Positions 13,501 to 26,400 of a stretch of 64,000 nt of DNA are shown piece by piece. The stretch covers positions 333,855 to 397,854 of the forward strand of contig VZTG01004199.1 of NCBI GenBank assembly GCA_013397845.1, in the 5' to 3' direction. A program made the position numbers and the translations under genes. This DNA is from Melanocharis versteri. Lineage: Eukaryota > Chordata > Aves > Passeriformes > Melanocharitidae. Below the pieces are notes generated by a model. It saw nothing but the letters and a program-made list of their open reading frames with translations, was not told the origin of the DNA and did not search any database. How positions within the stretch are numbered: position 1 is the first letter of the stretch; each line of letters begins with the position of its first letter.

Positions 13501-14614
13501 TGTACCACCCTCTGACCACAGAGGTTCTTTCCCAAAGGACACAGACACATGCAGGGGGATTTATTCAGGTTAATGCAGTGCCATTACCATGCTATGGACC
13601 CAGAAATGAAATGACAGACCCCTGCAGTGTCCCTCTCAACAGATCTTCTTTGTATATGCCTTGACAGTAAAAACATGAAGGTGAGAACATAGCAATTCTG
13701 GATTAAAAACATTGTATTTGACTTGATGGAAAATTTGGTAAAAGTAATGACTGGATTTCTTTCTGCCTGTCTTTTACTGAGGTTATCTGACAGTTCTGGT
13801 CTTGTCATGTTTCTCTTGGAATGTCAGGCTTTGGGGGGACTCAGAACACCAGGATTTCCCTCTAATTGGAACTCTAGATGTCAAGGTGGTGGTAGATCTG
13901 TCACCAGCTTTGTAGAGCTTGGTTCGATATATTTTTGGTTCTTAAAAATGTGAATTTTCTTGATAAAGGGAAAATTTCTTAAATGCCTTACTGCGTTGGC
14001 AGAACGAATATTAAGTGGTTCATAATCACAAAAATTTTCTGTGCTTCATTGTGGAGTGTTTTGCTGATAAAAGATAGTTGCTTTTAATGTCCTTTATAAA
14101 GTCATTTTCATTGTGCTTTTTTTACCATATTATTTATGATAAAATTCAGAACTTCTGCATGAAACCCCTTTTCTTTTAATAATATTTTTGTAAAAGGGAA
14201 GCAGTAAATAAATTTGCAGATCTGGATTGTATAGAAAATTTCTTGTAAATGAAACAATCACCGAATCAACTGGCAGTTGATGTGACGAGGGAATAGACAA
14301 TGGCATATGGAGTAATGCCATGTATAAAAATAGCAAATTAAGGACACTTATTTTTTCTGGTGGTGCAGGAACTTGTGCTGCTTAATAGAACTGGTAAGTG
14401 ACACATTCACAATCCATTCTTGTCATGTAAAGGTTTCTCGTTAGACACCTTTGCTGGCAGCGGCAGCACCAGTTTAAACATGGAGTTTAGTGAGGGTTTG
14501 AGCGGGGCTGGTTGGTGTTTGCCAGATCTTACCTTAGGCCGAGCACAGTGTGTGACACGAGCAGCCAGGCTACCCACGGTGCCAGAGGATAACCCTTGCG
14601 TGCCTGTTCCGCAG

Positions 14615-14707
14615 ACGCCCGAGGAGCTGGAGGACGTGTCGGACGTCGAGGACGAGCAGGACGCGCGCAGCCGTACCAGCGTCCAGACCGAGGGCAGGAC
14701 TGACCGG
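14615..14707 (+). CDS. CTNNA3: CTNNA3 exon: linker between M domain and actin-binding domain (partial gene)
   Basis: This 93-bp exon encodes 31 residues beginning TPEELEDVSD and ending TEGRTDR. Alpha-T-catenin links cadherin-bound beta-catenin or plakoglobin to F-actin, mainly at heart intercalated discs and in testis. The TPEELED...RSRTSVQTE stretch is the hallmark acidic linker after the vinculin-like M domain of alpha-catenins. CTNNA1 and CTNNA2 continue with a DDQLIAGQ-type sequence, whereas this exon ends EGRTDR, as I recall for CTNNA3. The acceptor is a pyrimidine-rich tract ending cag at 14612-14614 and the donor is gtacgt at 14708. Both borders are phase 0. The exon is unusually GC-rich: 29 of 31 codons end in G or C. 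The preceding exon, which should end in a VMMIR-like sequence, was not found in 1-14614. By human numbering this is roughly residues 629-659 (estimate). Confidence 0.95.
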
Positions 14708-17519
14708 GTACGTGTCCCCGGGGACAGCGCGGTGCTCGCGGGGAGGCTCGTGTCCTCTTCGGGGAAGCTGCTTCGCGCTGAGCTCCTCTCACTGGCAGAG
14801 CACGAGTGCTAGTTAGGAGATGCTTACTATCAAAATGTAATAACAAAAGAGCCAGTAATGCTTTAGGAGATCACATATTCATGCATGGTCTTCTACTTCT
14901 CAGCTAAACCAGAGTACTTGTTTAAAGGAAATGCTTTTCTTTGAAAGGAAAACCATAAATGACACATACTTGAGCGAGCACAAAGCAAGAAGTGCTGAAG
15001 ACAGTGGTAGGTAGGGAGCTGGCAGTCAGCAGTCAAAGGCACAGGTTGGTGCTATGGGGAGATGTCTCTGGGATGTGCTTGTCCTTGTGAGGTGGGAGGG
15101 ACTGTTACACATAGACTGGTTAATACAGCTAAAACCCCCAGTACTTCAACATTATAGTACAGACATTTCTAATTTTTTTCTATTTCTGCCTAAAATAATA
15201 CAGTTACTGTAAATGTTCCTTTTTGTGGGCTCTAGATAGAGGTCATGGCTTAAAGCCTGATTCTGCAGTTTAGAAACAATTTTCTTAGATTTCAGATAGG
15301 GCTATAAGTGGCACATTACCCCCCAAAAGCAATAGAAAATTACAGCTTTAACTAAATTATATACATATGCACTCAGCCTAAAGTAACATATTGACAGACA
15401 CCTGTGCATGCTTTTTTTTCAAAAGATGTCTTAACAAATCTATTTGCTGTTGCAGCAGCAAACAAGAGCAGTGATTTATGGCCTCTTTGTTTGGAGTGCT
15501 ATTTGATATTGGTGTTTGAAGATTTATACCCAGAAGCTATTTAGCAATATGAGGGTTCTGTGTAGGGAAGATAGATGTTAAGGTTTAGGCAGTGTGTGGT
15601 TCTGTGTGGTGCAGTGGCTTTGCGTGCTGTTGGGAGGCTGTTGTGTGCAGTGTTGACTCCAGGAATTACTTTGTTCCAGAAGTGCTTTGGCAGGATTGCA
15701 GAGCAGCCTTTTTTCCTACTTGAGTTCTTTCTCTTGGGCATTTCAGCTGTAATAATTCAGTTTTATTTATACATATCTGGTTCCATGTTTGTTCTGCATA
15801 GGAGCACTCTTGATTCCTCTTGCTTTGTCAAGAGTGTTGTAATTTCTTTGATGTCATGTCTCTCACTGCTCCAGTGGGGAACTGGTGCCTTTTTTCTTTC
15901 TGTTTTTATCACAACGTATAAAACCAGATGTGGTGCGTGTATGCCACTTGTAACAAAGGCTACATCTTAACTAGCAAATCCTGTTTCCCTTATGTACGAA
16001 AAAGTCATGTATTATTAATCACACCTTCAGAATCTATCTCCATAAAGAGAGTATGGGTTAGTGGTGAGATAGTAGGACTGAGATTTGACCTCGTATTTAT
16101 CTTCCTGACTCATCTTGAAAATGTTACTTCATTGATCTTTTCCCTCAGATAATTTCCTGTTTCTGAGATGAATATGATTGTGCCTGTGGCACTATCTCAT
16201 GCTGGGGGATACAGGTCAACTTGGGCAATGTGGTGTGAGATCTCTGGGTGTTTAAACTGAATAAAAATACTTACAATTATTTGTAGGGTGATTTTACATC
16301 CTTGAAGAAGAGGTTCCTTAGGATGAAATCCTTAGCTACTGTAAAAACAGGTGCTGCTTGTGGATCCAAGGGCTAATGCAGTTTTTCTGAGCTGAGAGTT
16401 AGCTGTTGCTCTGGTGGTTGTGTGTAATTTGTGTAGTCAGCTCTGCAGGCTTACCACAGACTAATTTATGCCATCATGATCAGTGTAATTCCACTGAGGG
16501 AGGTAGTGGCTGGTTGTCGTTGCATTCTGTGTTGAAGAGAAGGGCGAGTGAGATTTCGCCCAGTTCATTTTCAGCTTGGAAGACAATGTACGTGTTAATG
16601 ATCAGGAAAAATTATTTTAAGTGTTTGAAGTTACTAAATTAGTGATGAGAACAGCTTAGCTTAATTTCAAAGTTGCTGCTGCAGGTTAAGGTGGTCATAT
16701 TGAGGAAGAGGCAAAATGTTTTACCTCATAACTTAATCCACTTAGGGGTGGCGAGGGCAGAACTCTTTCAGGCAGCCACACACCAACATTTTTTTTCTCA
16801 GAGTTCTGCAGACAGTTTTGGGAATGCATAGACAAAAATGTCTGAGATTAAGATCATTTTTATACAGTCTTGTTGCACACTGTGTTTGCACAACAATTCT
16901 GGGCTGATGAAAAGTTGACTCAGTGTGTTCTGTGGATGCGAAAGTCCAGGCTAAGTTATTTCATTGTTTTATTTGGATTGCATTTTAAATACAGGGATCA
17001 ATTATATAGCTCCGAAAATCTACTAAACTCTAAGAAGAGAGACTGGATAAAATAGCGAAGACCAAGAAGAACTGTTGATACTTGCATAAAAAGTGGTTAG
17101 AAGAAAAGTTAGGTTTGCCATCAGGTTAATTAGCAATTCTTACTCAAGTAGCAAATACTTTATATCTAAGTTTCTACATTACATGAAATGCTGACATACA
17201 TTAACAAGAAGCATGTGCTGTTTTGTTAATTAAAAAAGCCAATTTTAGGATATTTTGTTTAATTTTTATCAAAGCCCTACACAAGCATGAAATGCTGATG
17301 ATAAGAATTCAAGCCTAACGAAAATAACTACTGTAATTTTGAGTAAATTCTATGAATAGTAATTTTGACACTTGATGCATAGCAAAAGATTCCCTGTCAG
17401 GAGTCATGATCTATCAAAAGCTTTTCATTTTCTTGCCAATTTTTAACCCAATTTCCGTAAAGGGAAGAGATTAGGTTACTGAAATACTCAAGGTTGTAGC
17501 AGTATATTATGTACTTCTT

Positions 17520-18650
17520 TAAAGTACAGCTGGAAAGAACCCCAGGAACTCAGCTAATCCAGCCATTTGGCCCAGGGTAGAATAAATATACTACTTCTTG
17601 ACACACACATATATGAACAATTGCATTGCTCTCTTTACTTAGCTTATTACCAGAATTGATGGTTTATTGAAAAGTTTTTGTCTTCATACCTTGTTTGTTG
17701 CAGTTAACATGTTAGCCCTCATCTGCAATGGCCACAGAGAATGTGAGGTTGCTTTCTGTATGTATTCCTTTTAATGTACATCCTCCTTCTGTGGCCTCTC
17801 TCTTTTGAAAACTCCAGATCAAGTAACTCCAGTAACCTTAATTTGTTCTTCAAGGTAGTGTTTTTTGTATGTCTTTTAGAACTCTTTCTGTTCTTTGGGT
17901 GCTCTGCAGCTAGTTAATGAATTCTTGAATTTTGTATCCAGACTACTTATATTGCAAAGTGTGGGAAGCCACCTGTGATGTCAACAGCACAGGTGGGAGG
18001 TTTGCACTATTTGCTGCTGTGTGCAGAGTTCAGAAGGAGCTTTGTATGAGCTTTGCCTTTCTGCCAAGAGCACAACCTTTTATCAGCTACAAATGCCCAC
18101 CCACAGAACTGCCCAGGACTGGTTCTGTCTCAGCTGTGTGTGTGCTGGTGATTTTTCTTAGGGGTAAACCCCGTACTTGTTTCAGCTGCAGTACACCCCG
18201 TGATATTTTCAGATGAGTTCTCAAGTTCACTTCGAGTTGTAAACCAGGCCTCTCCCACTGCAAGTGTGTAGTGTGTGCTCTCGGTTCTGTGGAAATACTG
18301 ATTAATGCTGGTGTCAGGACAGCTCCCTTCACAACTTCCTGATGGATCTCTTGGCTTGGTGCGTGTTCTTGATAGGTGCTCTACGAGCAGCTTTCTAACC
18401 AGTATCACATCCACCCAGTGGGGGTTACATCTAGACCTTATTTCTCCAGGTTATTTGTAAGGATGACATGAGAGCCTGTGGCAAAGCTCTGGTGAAGCCC
18501 AGACTTAGGACATGATGCTTTTTCATCTATAGGCCTATGGCCCCAGGGCAAAGAGAAATTACATTTAATATGACATAGTTGCATCATCTAAGCCAACCTT
18601 CTTAGTGAAGGCTGATGCAGAAATGGCATTAAACAGTTTGTTTACTATCT
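17520..18650 (-). mobile_element. Ancient CR1-type LINE remnant including reverse-transcriptase region
   Basis: The start (about 17528-17575, 'gctggaaagaaccccaggaact' then 'ctaatccagcc') resembles an antisense CR1 3' end. At about 18440-18515 the minus strand translates to a degraded match of the RT motif LDFSKAFDTVSH, reading SGLHQSFATGSHVIL. The following + strand stretch at about 18598-18640 ('cttcttagtgaaggctgatg' then 'cagaaatggcattaaacag') matches the antisense of the next conserved CR1/L3 segment. The middle part (about 17900-18350) is not recognisable. This may be one long 5'-truncated copy or two separate fragments. It has many stops and is inactive. Confidence 0.5.
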
Positions 18651-19098
18651 CCCAATAGTTTTACCTCTTCATCCGGTTTATCCAGTTATATTGTATCTAA
18701 AAATACAGCAGAACTGTCATGGCAGAACAAACGAGGCACTCTCTGAACTTGTTAAAGGAATGCTGCACTTCAGCAGGCTTGCTGCAATTCTTTCAACTGG
18801 GAGAAGGCAGCTGGTGACAGCAGGTAGTAAAGTATCAAAAGAAACACAGCTTCTCTCCACTGTCAGCATCATACACCCACACAGTTCATCCCTGGGGGCG
18901 TGTATTCATTTTGCTGTGAGTGCTGAATATCCAACATTCTTTCTGTCACCTCTTTATCCAAACTCAAGAAGTTATTCTCTCAGTAGGAAAAGTAGTAGTG
19001 AAAGGTAGTGGACATGTCTTACTCATTTTAACAGAATCCCTTTTGACTCGGTGGTGTCGTCATGAATTCACTTTTGAACATACTGGCATTTAAATAGA

Positions 19099-19215
19099 CT
19101 CATGGACTCATGGAATGATTTGGCTTGGAAGAGACCTTAAAGATCATCTAGTTCCAGCCCTCTGCCATGGCAGCGATGCCACTCACCAGGGCAGGCTGCT
19201 CAGGGCTCAGCTCAC
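19099..19215 (-). mobile_element. CR1 LINE 3' end fragment
   Basis: The + strand shows the antisense CR1 3' terminus. Two copies of an 8-mer (actcatgg) are followed by 'aatgatttggcttggaagag', 'accttaaagatcatctagtt', 'ccagccctctgccatggcag' and 'gcaggctgctcagggctcag'. The repeated 8-mer corresponds to the CR1 terminal repeats. The copy is about 115 bp, 5'-truncated and antisense to CTNNA3. Confidence 0.85.
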
Positions 19216-21099
19216 ATGAGTATTTTATGACAGTGGTCTGCAAAGTTTGTTCAAGAAATAAACAGGTAAAAGGTCACGACTGGAACTGTTGTGAAACAGT
19301 GTGATTGAAATATATTACTGTCCTTTGAGTGATGTGCAGGGGGCCTCTTAATTTTGACTAAATGTTCAGCTGACTGCAGCAGGAGAGCAGGAGCAGACCA
19401 GAGGGCTTCTTGTGGCTGCTGAGGCTGTGGTGGAATGAAAAGCTCAGCTCTCAAGACAAAGGAGGGACACAAATCTGTTCTTTTGGGATCTCTGCCATTA
19501 TTTTATAACTACAGTATGTGAAGAGCAGGTTTTTTTGTGTACTTGCTTGTAAAAGCTCTGAGAAGTTTTTCATATGCTCAACTGGGGAGCTGGTGTTTGT
19601 TTCTTTGTAACCCACAAAATTGCAGAAAAACAGAGTTTTCCTCTTTTCTTCTCTGTAGTTACATGACGTTGCAGCCTACTAAGCTGGAAGTGTTAAATGA
19701 TTTTCAAGGGAGATTCTTTGATTTGCTTGAATGTATTGTGCTGCTTTCTGTTGCCTTTCTTTCCTTCCTGGTCCCTGTAAATGGTAAGAATGGTGTGGTG
19801 GTGTGGATCTGGCTGGTCATTTGGTTTTAGGGGTCAGGAAAAAATGCATGTCAGTTTGAGATTTAAAGTGCATAATCATAAGTTTATAAATATCCAAGAA
19901 CTCTTTTTTCACAATTACTGTTATGTTGTCTATTTCGATACAAAGTTAAATCTGTGCTTAAAAGGCTGTGTATACAATTGCTTTATTTTGTTCCTGTACA
20001 TGGTTTTAAAGCAGCATGAGGAAAAGGAGAGAAAAGACAAGGTCAGAATTCTAGTTTCCTTTGCCCCTTTGTTCCAGTGGGTAATGTGTCTCATTCCACC
20101 TGAAGCTCATTATTGTTGGCAGATAGCAGGATGCTGTATGTCACAGTTCCCTCATTAAAATGTCATCTTTCTTGTGGTTTCAAGATCCAGGCCTGTGATC
20201 TTGAACTCAAAACAGCGTTGAAGCTGGGGGCTAGGAAATACCACAGACATCCACCCATCAGCAAACATGTATGAGATCATAAAAGTTCTCTTCTCTCTGT
20301 AGCCCAGCTCAGGGTTTTTTAACAACATGGGAGAAGCAGTCTCAAAATAGTTGCACTTTCTAATTCTGTGACTGTAGGGTAGTTCTGACCACTGTCAGAT
20401 GGTTCCTTCCCCCCTTAACCATTCTGTGGTTCTGTGACTGCAATTACAGATACATGCTAGGAAATCTGTAATTTTCAATAATTTGTGTAAGTGAGAAAGT
20501 TAACCCTGTGACAGTTATTCTACCGTAAATAAAATCTCTGAAAAGGCATGGCTTGAAAAACATATGCATTATACATAGAATTGATTACCCATTTTTATTA
20601 ATTATAAACAATTCAGCCACAGCCTTAAATTTTCATTTCATTGGTGGTAGATAATGTTTCCTAAACAAGAGTAAGTCACAAAATATTTATTGCTTAATTA
20701 TAGAGTAATGACAGTGTGTTAATAATTGCCGTGTGTAGTTGTGAGTTCCTGGTGGCCTGAAGGGAAGGTGTGAGGTAAGAACCACCATGGCAACAGAGCC
20801 ATCAGGCCCAGCAGGGCTCCTCTCTCCTGGGGCAGGAGGTGTGATGGGGGACCAGGACCTCCATGTGGCCGTGTAATATCCCAGCCCTTGGCTGCTTCCT
20901 GGCCTCTTTCTGACCCTTGTCTGCAGCAGGCTGGTCATCTTGCTCATGAAGAGCATTAAGCAAAAACATTTCTCCCACCATGCTACATTTTAAGGAGCTT
21001 TTGGTAATCCTGTTCACATCTTGGTTATTGGCATGTTCATCTATTTGTCTTCTGCAAAGATAGAAGATGCGTATTTGAACAGTTAAATCTTTTTCAGTT

Positions 21100-21139
21100 C
21101 CTAAAATGTTAATATAGAACCTAAAATGTTAATATAGAA
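21100..21139. repeat. 20-bp tandem duplication
   Basis: The 20-bp unit cctaaaatgttaatatagaa occurs twice in perfect tandem (21100-21119 and 21120-21139). It lies about 430 bp upstream of the actin-binding-domain exon. The exact identity suggests a recent slippage or end-joining duplication. Confidence 0.95.
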
Positions 21140-21570
21140 GAGAGAACAAGCATACCTGAGAGTTTCAGGATAATTAACCCTTTTCATTGATTATTTCATA
21201 CCTGAATCAATACTGCATTTTGTAACTTTTACGTGTATCATACTTAAAACTACTTAGGCTCCTTAGCCCTAAGAAATAGGAAAATTTATCAGTTGTATTT
21301 TATAGAGGCTCTTTGGAAGAATTTAATCTTCTTTCTCTCACCATGTTAATGGTTTCAGGAACACCACTGTTCCCATTACACTGAGATTATTTATTTGGCC
21401 CAACCCAGTGTCAACATACAAATTTTGAAATTTAGAAGTGCTCAGACTTGAACACTTGGCTTAGGCCGTAATGTATTTAAACTATGTATTTGTTAATATG
21501 GAGTGGTTTTGCTTAAAAAAGAAAAATACTCTGACGTATATGTTTTACAAATCAAATTACTCTGTTTTAG

Positions 21571-21752
21571 GCCAAGATGACTCAACTGCCAGAGGCTGAA
21601 AAGGAAAAGATAGCTGAGCAAGTGGCTGACTTCAAAAAAGTCAAGAGTAAGCTTGATGCAGAGATTGAAATATGGGATGATACCAGCAATGACATAATTG
21701 TTCTGGCCAAGAGGATGTGTGTGATTATGATGGAGATGACTGACTTCACAAG
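21571..21752 (+). CDS. CTNNA3: CTNNA3 exon: start of the F-actin-binding domain
   Basis: This 182-bp exon encodes 60 residues plus two bases of a split arginine codon. It starts AKMTQLPEAEKEKIAEQV and ends MMEMTDFT(R). It opens the C-terminal helical bundle that binds F-actin. The SKLDAE, WDD, NDIIVLAK and MMEMTDFTR blocks are shared by all alpha-catenins. TQLPEAEKEKIAEQ, against AQLPQE-type sequence in CTNNA1/2, points to CTNNA3. The acceptor is tctgttttag at 21561-21570 and the donor is gtaatt at 21753, leaving phase 2. It joins exactly to the first G of the next exon. Within AKRMCVIMMEM, R and V stand where CTNNA1/2 carry Q and M. GC3 is about half (31 of 60), far below the flanking coding exons. 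The paralogue call rests on remembered family sequences. Confidence 0.96.
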
Positions 21753-22998
21753 GTAATTACGTAAAAGAGGGTTCCTGGATGTTTATAAATGCTGGAGGCC
21801 ATTGTCACACTGTTACAGCAGCAAATGCAGAGTTTTTAATGTCATCTCACAGTGTCTCTACAAAACCAAGTGACTCAGCTAATGCAGCACATCAGGTAGG
21901 AGCACTGAAGTGTTGGGGGATTTAATGTTTTGGACTATGCTTGTCCCTAGTTTTTTGCCTTTGTCCTCTCTTATTAATTTGTTGGTAGGGTTTTTGCACA
22001 TGTTTTAGCACTCTATTTCTGCTCTCAGTGAAAGGGAAAAAGTAGCAAATAATCTCGATTTTGAGCTGTAGATTTGTCTCATCTGTTGTTCTTTCTACTT
22101 GTATCAGACTGTGCTGTCAAGCATAAAACGTGCTGTACAGATCCCACATGTGACAGTACACATTCAGACTCATACATATTTTATATCCCATTATTGCTGT
22201 TGCTTTCATCAGAACTCTTGTGCTGCTAGATGTAGTTTAAAGAATGAAGAGTACCACAGCAGAAAGCTCTCAAAGCTGGTATTTCTTTCTGCTGCCAGAA
22301 TGTGTTTGATGATGCTCTTATAACAGGAAACAAGTTTCAGTTTGGGAGCTTTTTCTGCCATGCTCTGAATTAAGTGTTCTGTAAATCTCATCAAATGGAT
22401 TGTATCAAAGGAAGATACTGGTGGTGGTGTCTGTCCCTCCTTCCCCCCACTCCCCCCCAGGTCTAGTTAGCAGTAAAATAGTTGCTGACAGCTATTTAAG
22501 GCTGACAGGTAAAGCCTTAAAACACAGCCACTCTTGCAAGATACTTGCTGTCTCATAAAATCAGTCCTTTCAAGCAAGATACGAGGAACAATCTCTTTGT
22601 ATCTTTGTGGGTGTCAATGAGCAGGGTTGCATCGAGCTGAACCAGCTGTGACAGAGCTGGGCTCTGGTGCAGGCTCCTTCTGGGCCAGGCAGCTGTTGCA
22701 TTTTATTGCACTGACACTTTCCAAATCCACCTGTGGGTGAGAGACGGGTAAAGACCTGCATGGAGAACTCTGCAATCCGTTAAAAAGCTGGTTTTAAATA
22801 CCTCCTTCAGTATGAAGCTTTGTTTCTTCTTTAGTGATGCTAGATGAAGTGTGGTAAAAGGAACATTTGTATCTGTCGGAGCAGTAGGTGAGCTCTTGGG
22901 GCTCTTCCTCGTTTTGTTGCTTATCAAAGGTGGCAGTTACATGCTGAAAAGCACAGCTGGCTTTTCACTTCCTGCTCTGTGGAAATCTGGGAACAGGT

Positions 22999-23425
22999 CA
23001 CAGAATCGTTTAGGTTGGAAAAGATCCTTAAGGTCATTGGGTCCATCCATTAACCCAGCATCACCATGTTCTTTACTAAATCATGTCCCAAACATCCACA
23101 TGTTTCTGAACACTTCTGGGGATGGTGATTCTGTCACTTCCCTGGGCAGCCTGTTCCAATGCTGGACCACCCTTCAGTGTAGAAATTGTCCTTAATATCT
23201 CATACAAACCTCCCCTTGGTGCAACCTGAGGCCGTTCTCTCTCATCCTGTAGCTTGTCCCTTGAGAGCAGAGCCTGACCCCACCTGGCTCCACCTTCCTG
23301 TCAGGGAGCTGTGGAGAGTGGGAAGGTCATCCCTGAGCCTCCTTTTCTCCAGGCTGAGCCCCCCCAGCTCCCCGGGCTGCTCCAGACCCTTCCCCAGCTC
23401 CTTTGCCCTTCTCTGGGCATGAATA
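22999..23425 (-). mobile_element. CR1 LINE 3' fragment (about 430 bp)
   Basis: A clear antisense CR1 3' end. The + strand runs through 'cacagaatcgtttaggttgg' and 'aaaagatccttaaggtcatt', then 'cctgggcagcctgttccaat', 'gaccacccttcagtgtagaa', 'cttgtcccttgagagcagag' and 'ctccaggctgagccccccca'. It ends at 'cccttctctgggc'. The element is 5'-truncated and sits antisense to CTNNA3. It is the best preserved CR1 copy in the window. Confidence 0.92.
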
Positions 23426-26400
23426 TTGCAGAAGCCACAGCAAGCACCAGCTTGCCTTAGGGTCTGAGCTCTCCAGTCTGTAACTCCCAAGTTCTTAAAC
23501 GTGGGAGAAATAAAACATCGTGACATCCTGTATTTGTTACATCAGAAGCTACTCAGACAAATAGTAAATTTCTGTATTGGAGTCACTTGTTACATAAGCT
23601 GGTTGCTGTTGTTCTTCAAATGGTATTACCTTGCATTCATTGTTATTTAATCTCAATGAGTGGTTTTCAAAGTTTTGGGGTTTTTGTTCTGTCTTCTGTA
23701 GAAGTAAATAGCAAGAAATGGCCTGAGGTGCTATAACAGTTTTAGTAATATTTTAGTGGAAATACTCTAATTTCTCTGCCGATTGGTTAAAAATGTACAA
23801 GAAACATCCCAGGGTTGCATGTGGTTTGTTTTGTTTTTCCCTAAGCTTTATGTGTAAATGGAGCAGGATTTTTGTTTTCCATTGCCAAAGCAGACATAGA
23901 ATTAAAAAGATGTTTGCCGTACCTAAGTCTCTTTTGCTCATGTAAGGGAATGTGTATCTAATTCAAGCTGTGCTTTGGATCACAACGCTGGAACTTGTAA
24001 TTCCTGTGGAGAAAGCAACAAGGAAGGGTTGATGGTTTAAGCATAAAGGGAGCTCTGCTATGAACTTTTGGAGAATAGCTTTGCTGTTTGAGCCCTGTGC
24101 ACCAGGGAAAGTTCCTTCCAACAGAGAACTGCAGGATGTCTCTGTGCAGGATTTTCACAGCACTTTGATGGTAGGAAAGGTATCACCAGGGCTCAGGTAA
24201 GATTAGGACACCAGGCAGAGCTTGCTGCTGTGTCAGAGGTGGTTTTGTAGGTGCACCACAGAGAGACCAGCACTGGTAATTGACCTGGCTGGGCTCTGTT
24301 CCACAGCCTGTCCTGACAGCGTGCAGCCCATGGGTTCAGGATTCACAGTGCCTGTCAAAGCCTCTGGGACAATCCCTCTCGCTTTTCTGTGGTGTAAACA
24401 GTAAATGAGAATCGCTGGGCTTCTACCCCTTAGCCATTTTGTAGGTTGTTAGATTCCAAATAAGGCCATATGAACACTTCCTTTAAACAAAAGAGTGCAG
24501 CTCTCAGCAAACTGTTCAGAAAGTGTCTCATATTTGTTCTTGCTACTTGACATTTATTTCTAAAATGGCATCAATATTGGAGTTAATACGAGAAATATAG
24601 TGAAAATAGCAAAACAAATTAACAAGATTTGAAAAAAATCAATCTAGCAAAGTCATCTTCCAAAAGCTGTCCTCCTTTATCCTTGTAGTAAGACTAAATG
24701 TAATTCTGCTTATACCTCTAGAACTTCAAGGATTGCAGCTTGGCTAAGCTTTTCTCTCTGTAGCACTCCTAGTTAACACCAAGTGCAGCTGCCCTGTCGA
24801 GCCAGGCTCCTCACCTGGTAATAGCCACCGTCCTCAGCCTTCATTCATCTGGGCTTCTAGTCTTTGCTTGGGAAAGCAAAACTGAGATGGCAGTTCTGTA
24901 GTTACTGAACTTGAAGAGACTATGGGACAGACAGATGACAAAGAAAGAGGACGGAAGAGGGGGTTCTGTTCATCCATGTTCATCCATGAAACTGCTCACC
25001 ATAACTCACTATTTGATTTACTTTTCCTGGCGCCCCTTCCCACTTCAGAGTTACCCACGATCCTCCTATTTCCCATCCAGCAGCCAGAGGCTTTTGAAGT
25101 TCTGTGGAGCTTTTTCACTGCACCCTGAAATCTGCTGCCTTCCTTGCCTTTTTCTGGCCCTTTTAGCCCTCAGATTTGTATCAGCTCCGTCCAGCTCCTC
25201 TCACCCATGTGGAAATCCCATGTCCCAGATCTCCTGCTCGGTCTTGTCCCCGTCACCAACCCGGTTTGTCAGTGCCACCAAAGGTAATGGTACCTTTATT
25301 ACTGCCCCCCCTGAACTAAGCACCATTGCAGTCACAGTTCAGCTTGAGATACGTGTGGGAATTTCCCCTTTCCCTCCCTGCTCGCCTCGGGGCATTCACT
25401 GCTCAGCGCTGTTTCATTAAGCAGTCTGGGATGCTTTTGAGAGTCCGTAGCTACTCAGTGTTTGCGTCATAAGCTGTATATGAGAACAAACAACTTCCAC
25501 TTTAAAATTATTTCATCAACAATCACTTAAAGATTGAAGGTTGTAAAAGTTTTGTCAACAGAGGTGTTTTCCAGCTGAGTCATCAGAAAGGACAGAGTTA
25601 TTTTGGAGACAATGACTTTGGGCAGAAAAGGTGAACCTCTCCTTAGGATTCTAAATTGAGAGCAGCTTCTACTTGTGTTACTTATGTAACAATGTTCTTT
25701 AAGGTAAATTTGTTTCCTGAGCAAGAACAGTTCACTTGCATGTGTTTTATCATCCATGCCTTGTCAAACAGAGCCAGTAGGATTTCCTTGTTCCAGCACG
25801 GTAGGTTAAGCAGCTACATTTTGCTGTTAAAACGAGCAGCAGAATTGCATTAGCTACACTGGTGCCAGTGCTGTTCAAGGGTTTGCAGTGCTCGAGGATC
25901 CCGACTGTCCTGCCAGGACTGTGTGCAGTGGCCTCGGGCAGTTGTTGCTCTTAAATAAACATGGGCTCTCAGATTTGTGATGGATTGTCGAGGAGTGCCA
26001 AGTTAAACCATGTAGCACAATCAGCTGATACTGTTCCTTCTGCCTGAATGTTGCAGAGCTTCTAATATTTACACAGGTAAGTCAGGATTTTGGAGGCAGA
26101 AATCCAGTATGTGTCCTCCTGCCCATCTCAAAAGCTTGTGACTGTGTCTGAATTTCCTTTACACTACTACTGTGTCTTTATTAGTGATACTTGCATAGAG
26201 TAGGGTGTTCCATATGATACTTACGTGGATGCTTCTACCACTTTTATAGTAGAAATAATTTCAGCTGATTCCTAAATACATACACCATCAAGTCTTTAAT
26301 CTGATTTGGCACTTTCTACTCAATGTAGTTCTAAAAATTAAGTGCTAAGTATTCATCATTCAATAGAAAGATTTCTTAAAAAAAATTATAAAATCCAAAT

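Larger units (their letters stand above)
1..14614 (+). other. CTNNA3: CTNNA3 intron upstream of the linker exon (5' end outside the window)
   Basis: I recognise no coding exon here. Open frames are short, mostly lack an ATG context, and show no family motif. Most of the sequence is AT-rich. GC-rich patches of unknown nature lie at about 2150-2440, 7090-7470 and 11040-11120. One old CR1 fragment (about 4360-4800) and a GATA-motif cluster (about 10208-10563) are listed separately. A long pyrimidine run ending in an AG at 4065-4066 resembles a decoy splice acceptor. The intron identity follows from the phase-0 acceptor at 14614 and the missing VMMIR-type exon. Confidence 0.8.
14708..21570 (+). 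other. CTNNA3: CTNNA3 intron (6,863 bp)
   Basis: A complete intron with a gtacgt donor and a tctgttttag acceptor, phase 0. It is mostly AT-rich with no recognisable coding sequence. It contains a CR1 remnant at about 17520-18650, a shorter CR1 3' end at 19099-19215, and a 20-bp tandem duplication at 21100-21139. A GC-richer patch at about 20750-20940 matches nothing I know. Confidence 0.9.

Noticed and set aside
14420..14812. 130-codon + strand continuous frame around the first exon
   Set aside because: Only 14615-14707 is exonic. The frame simply extends into intron on both sides of the AG and GT borders.
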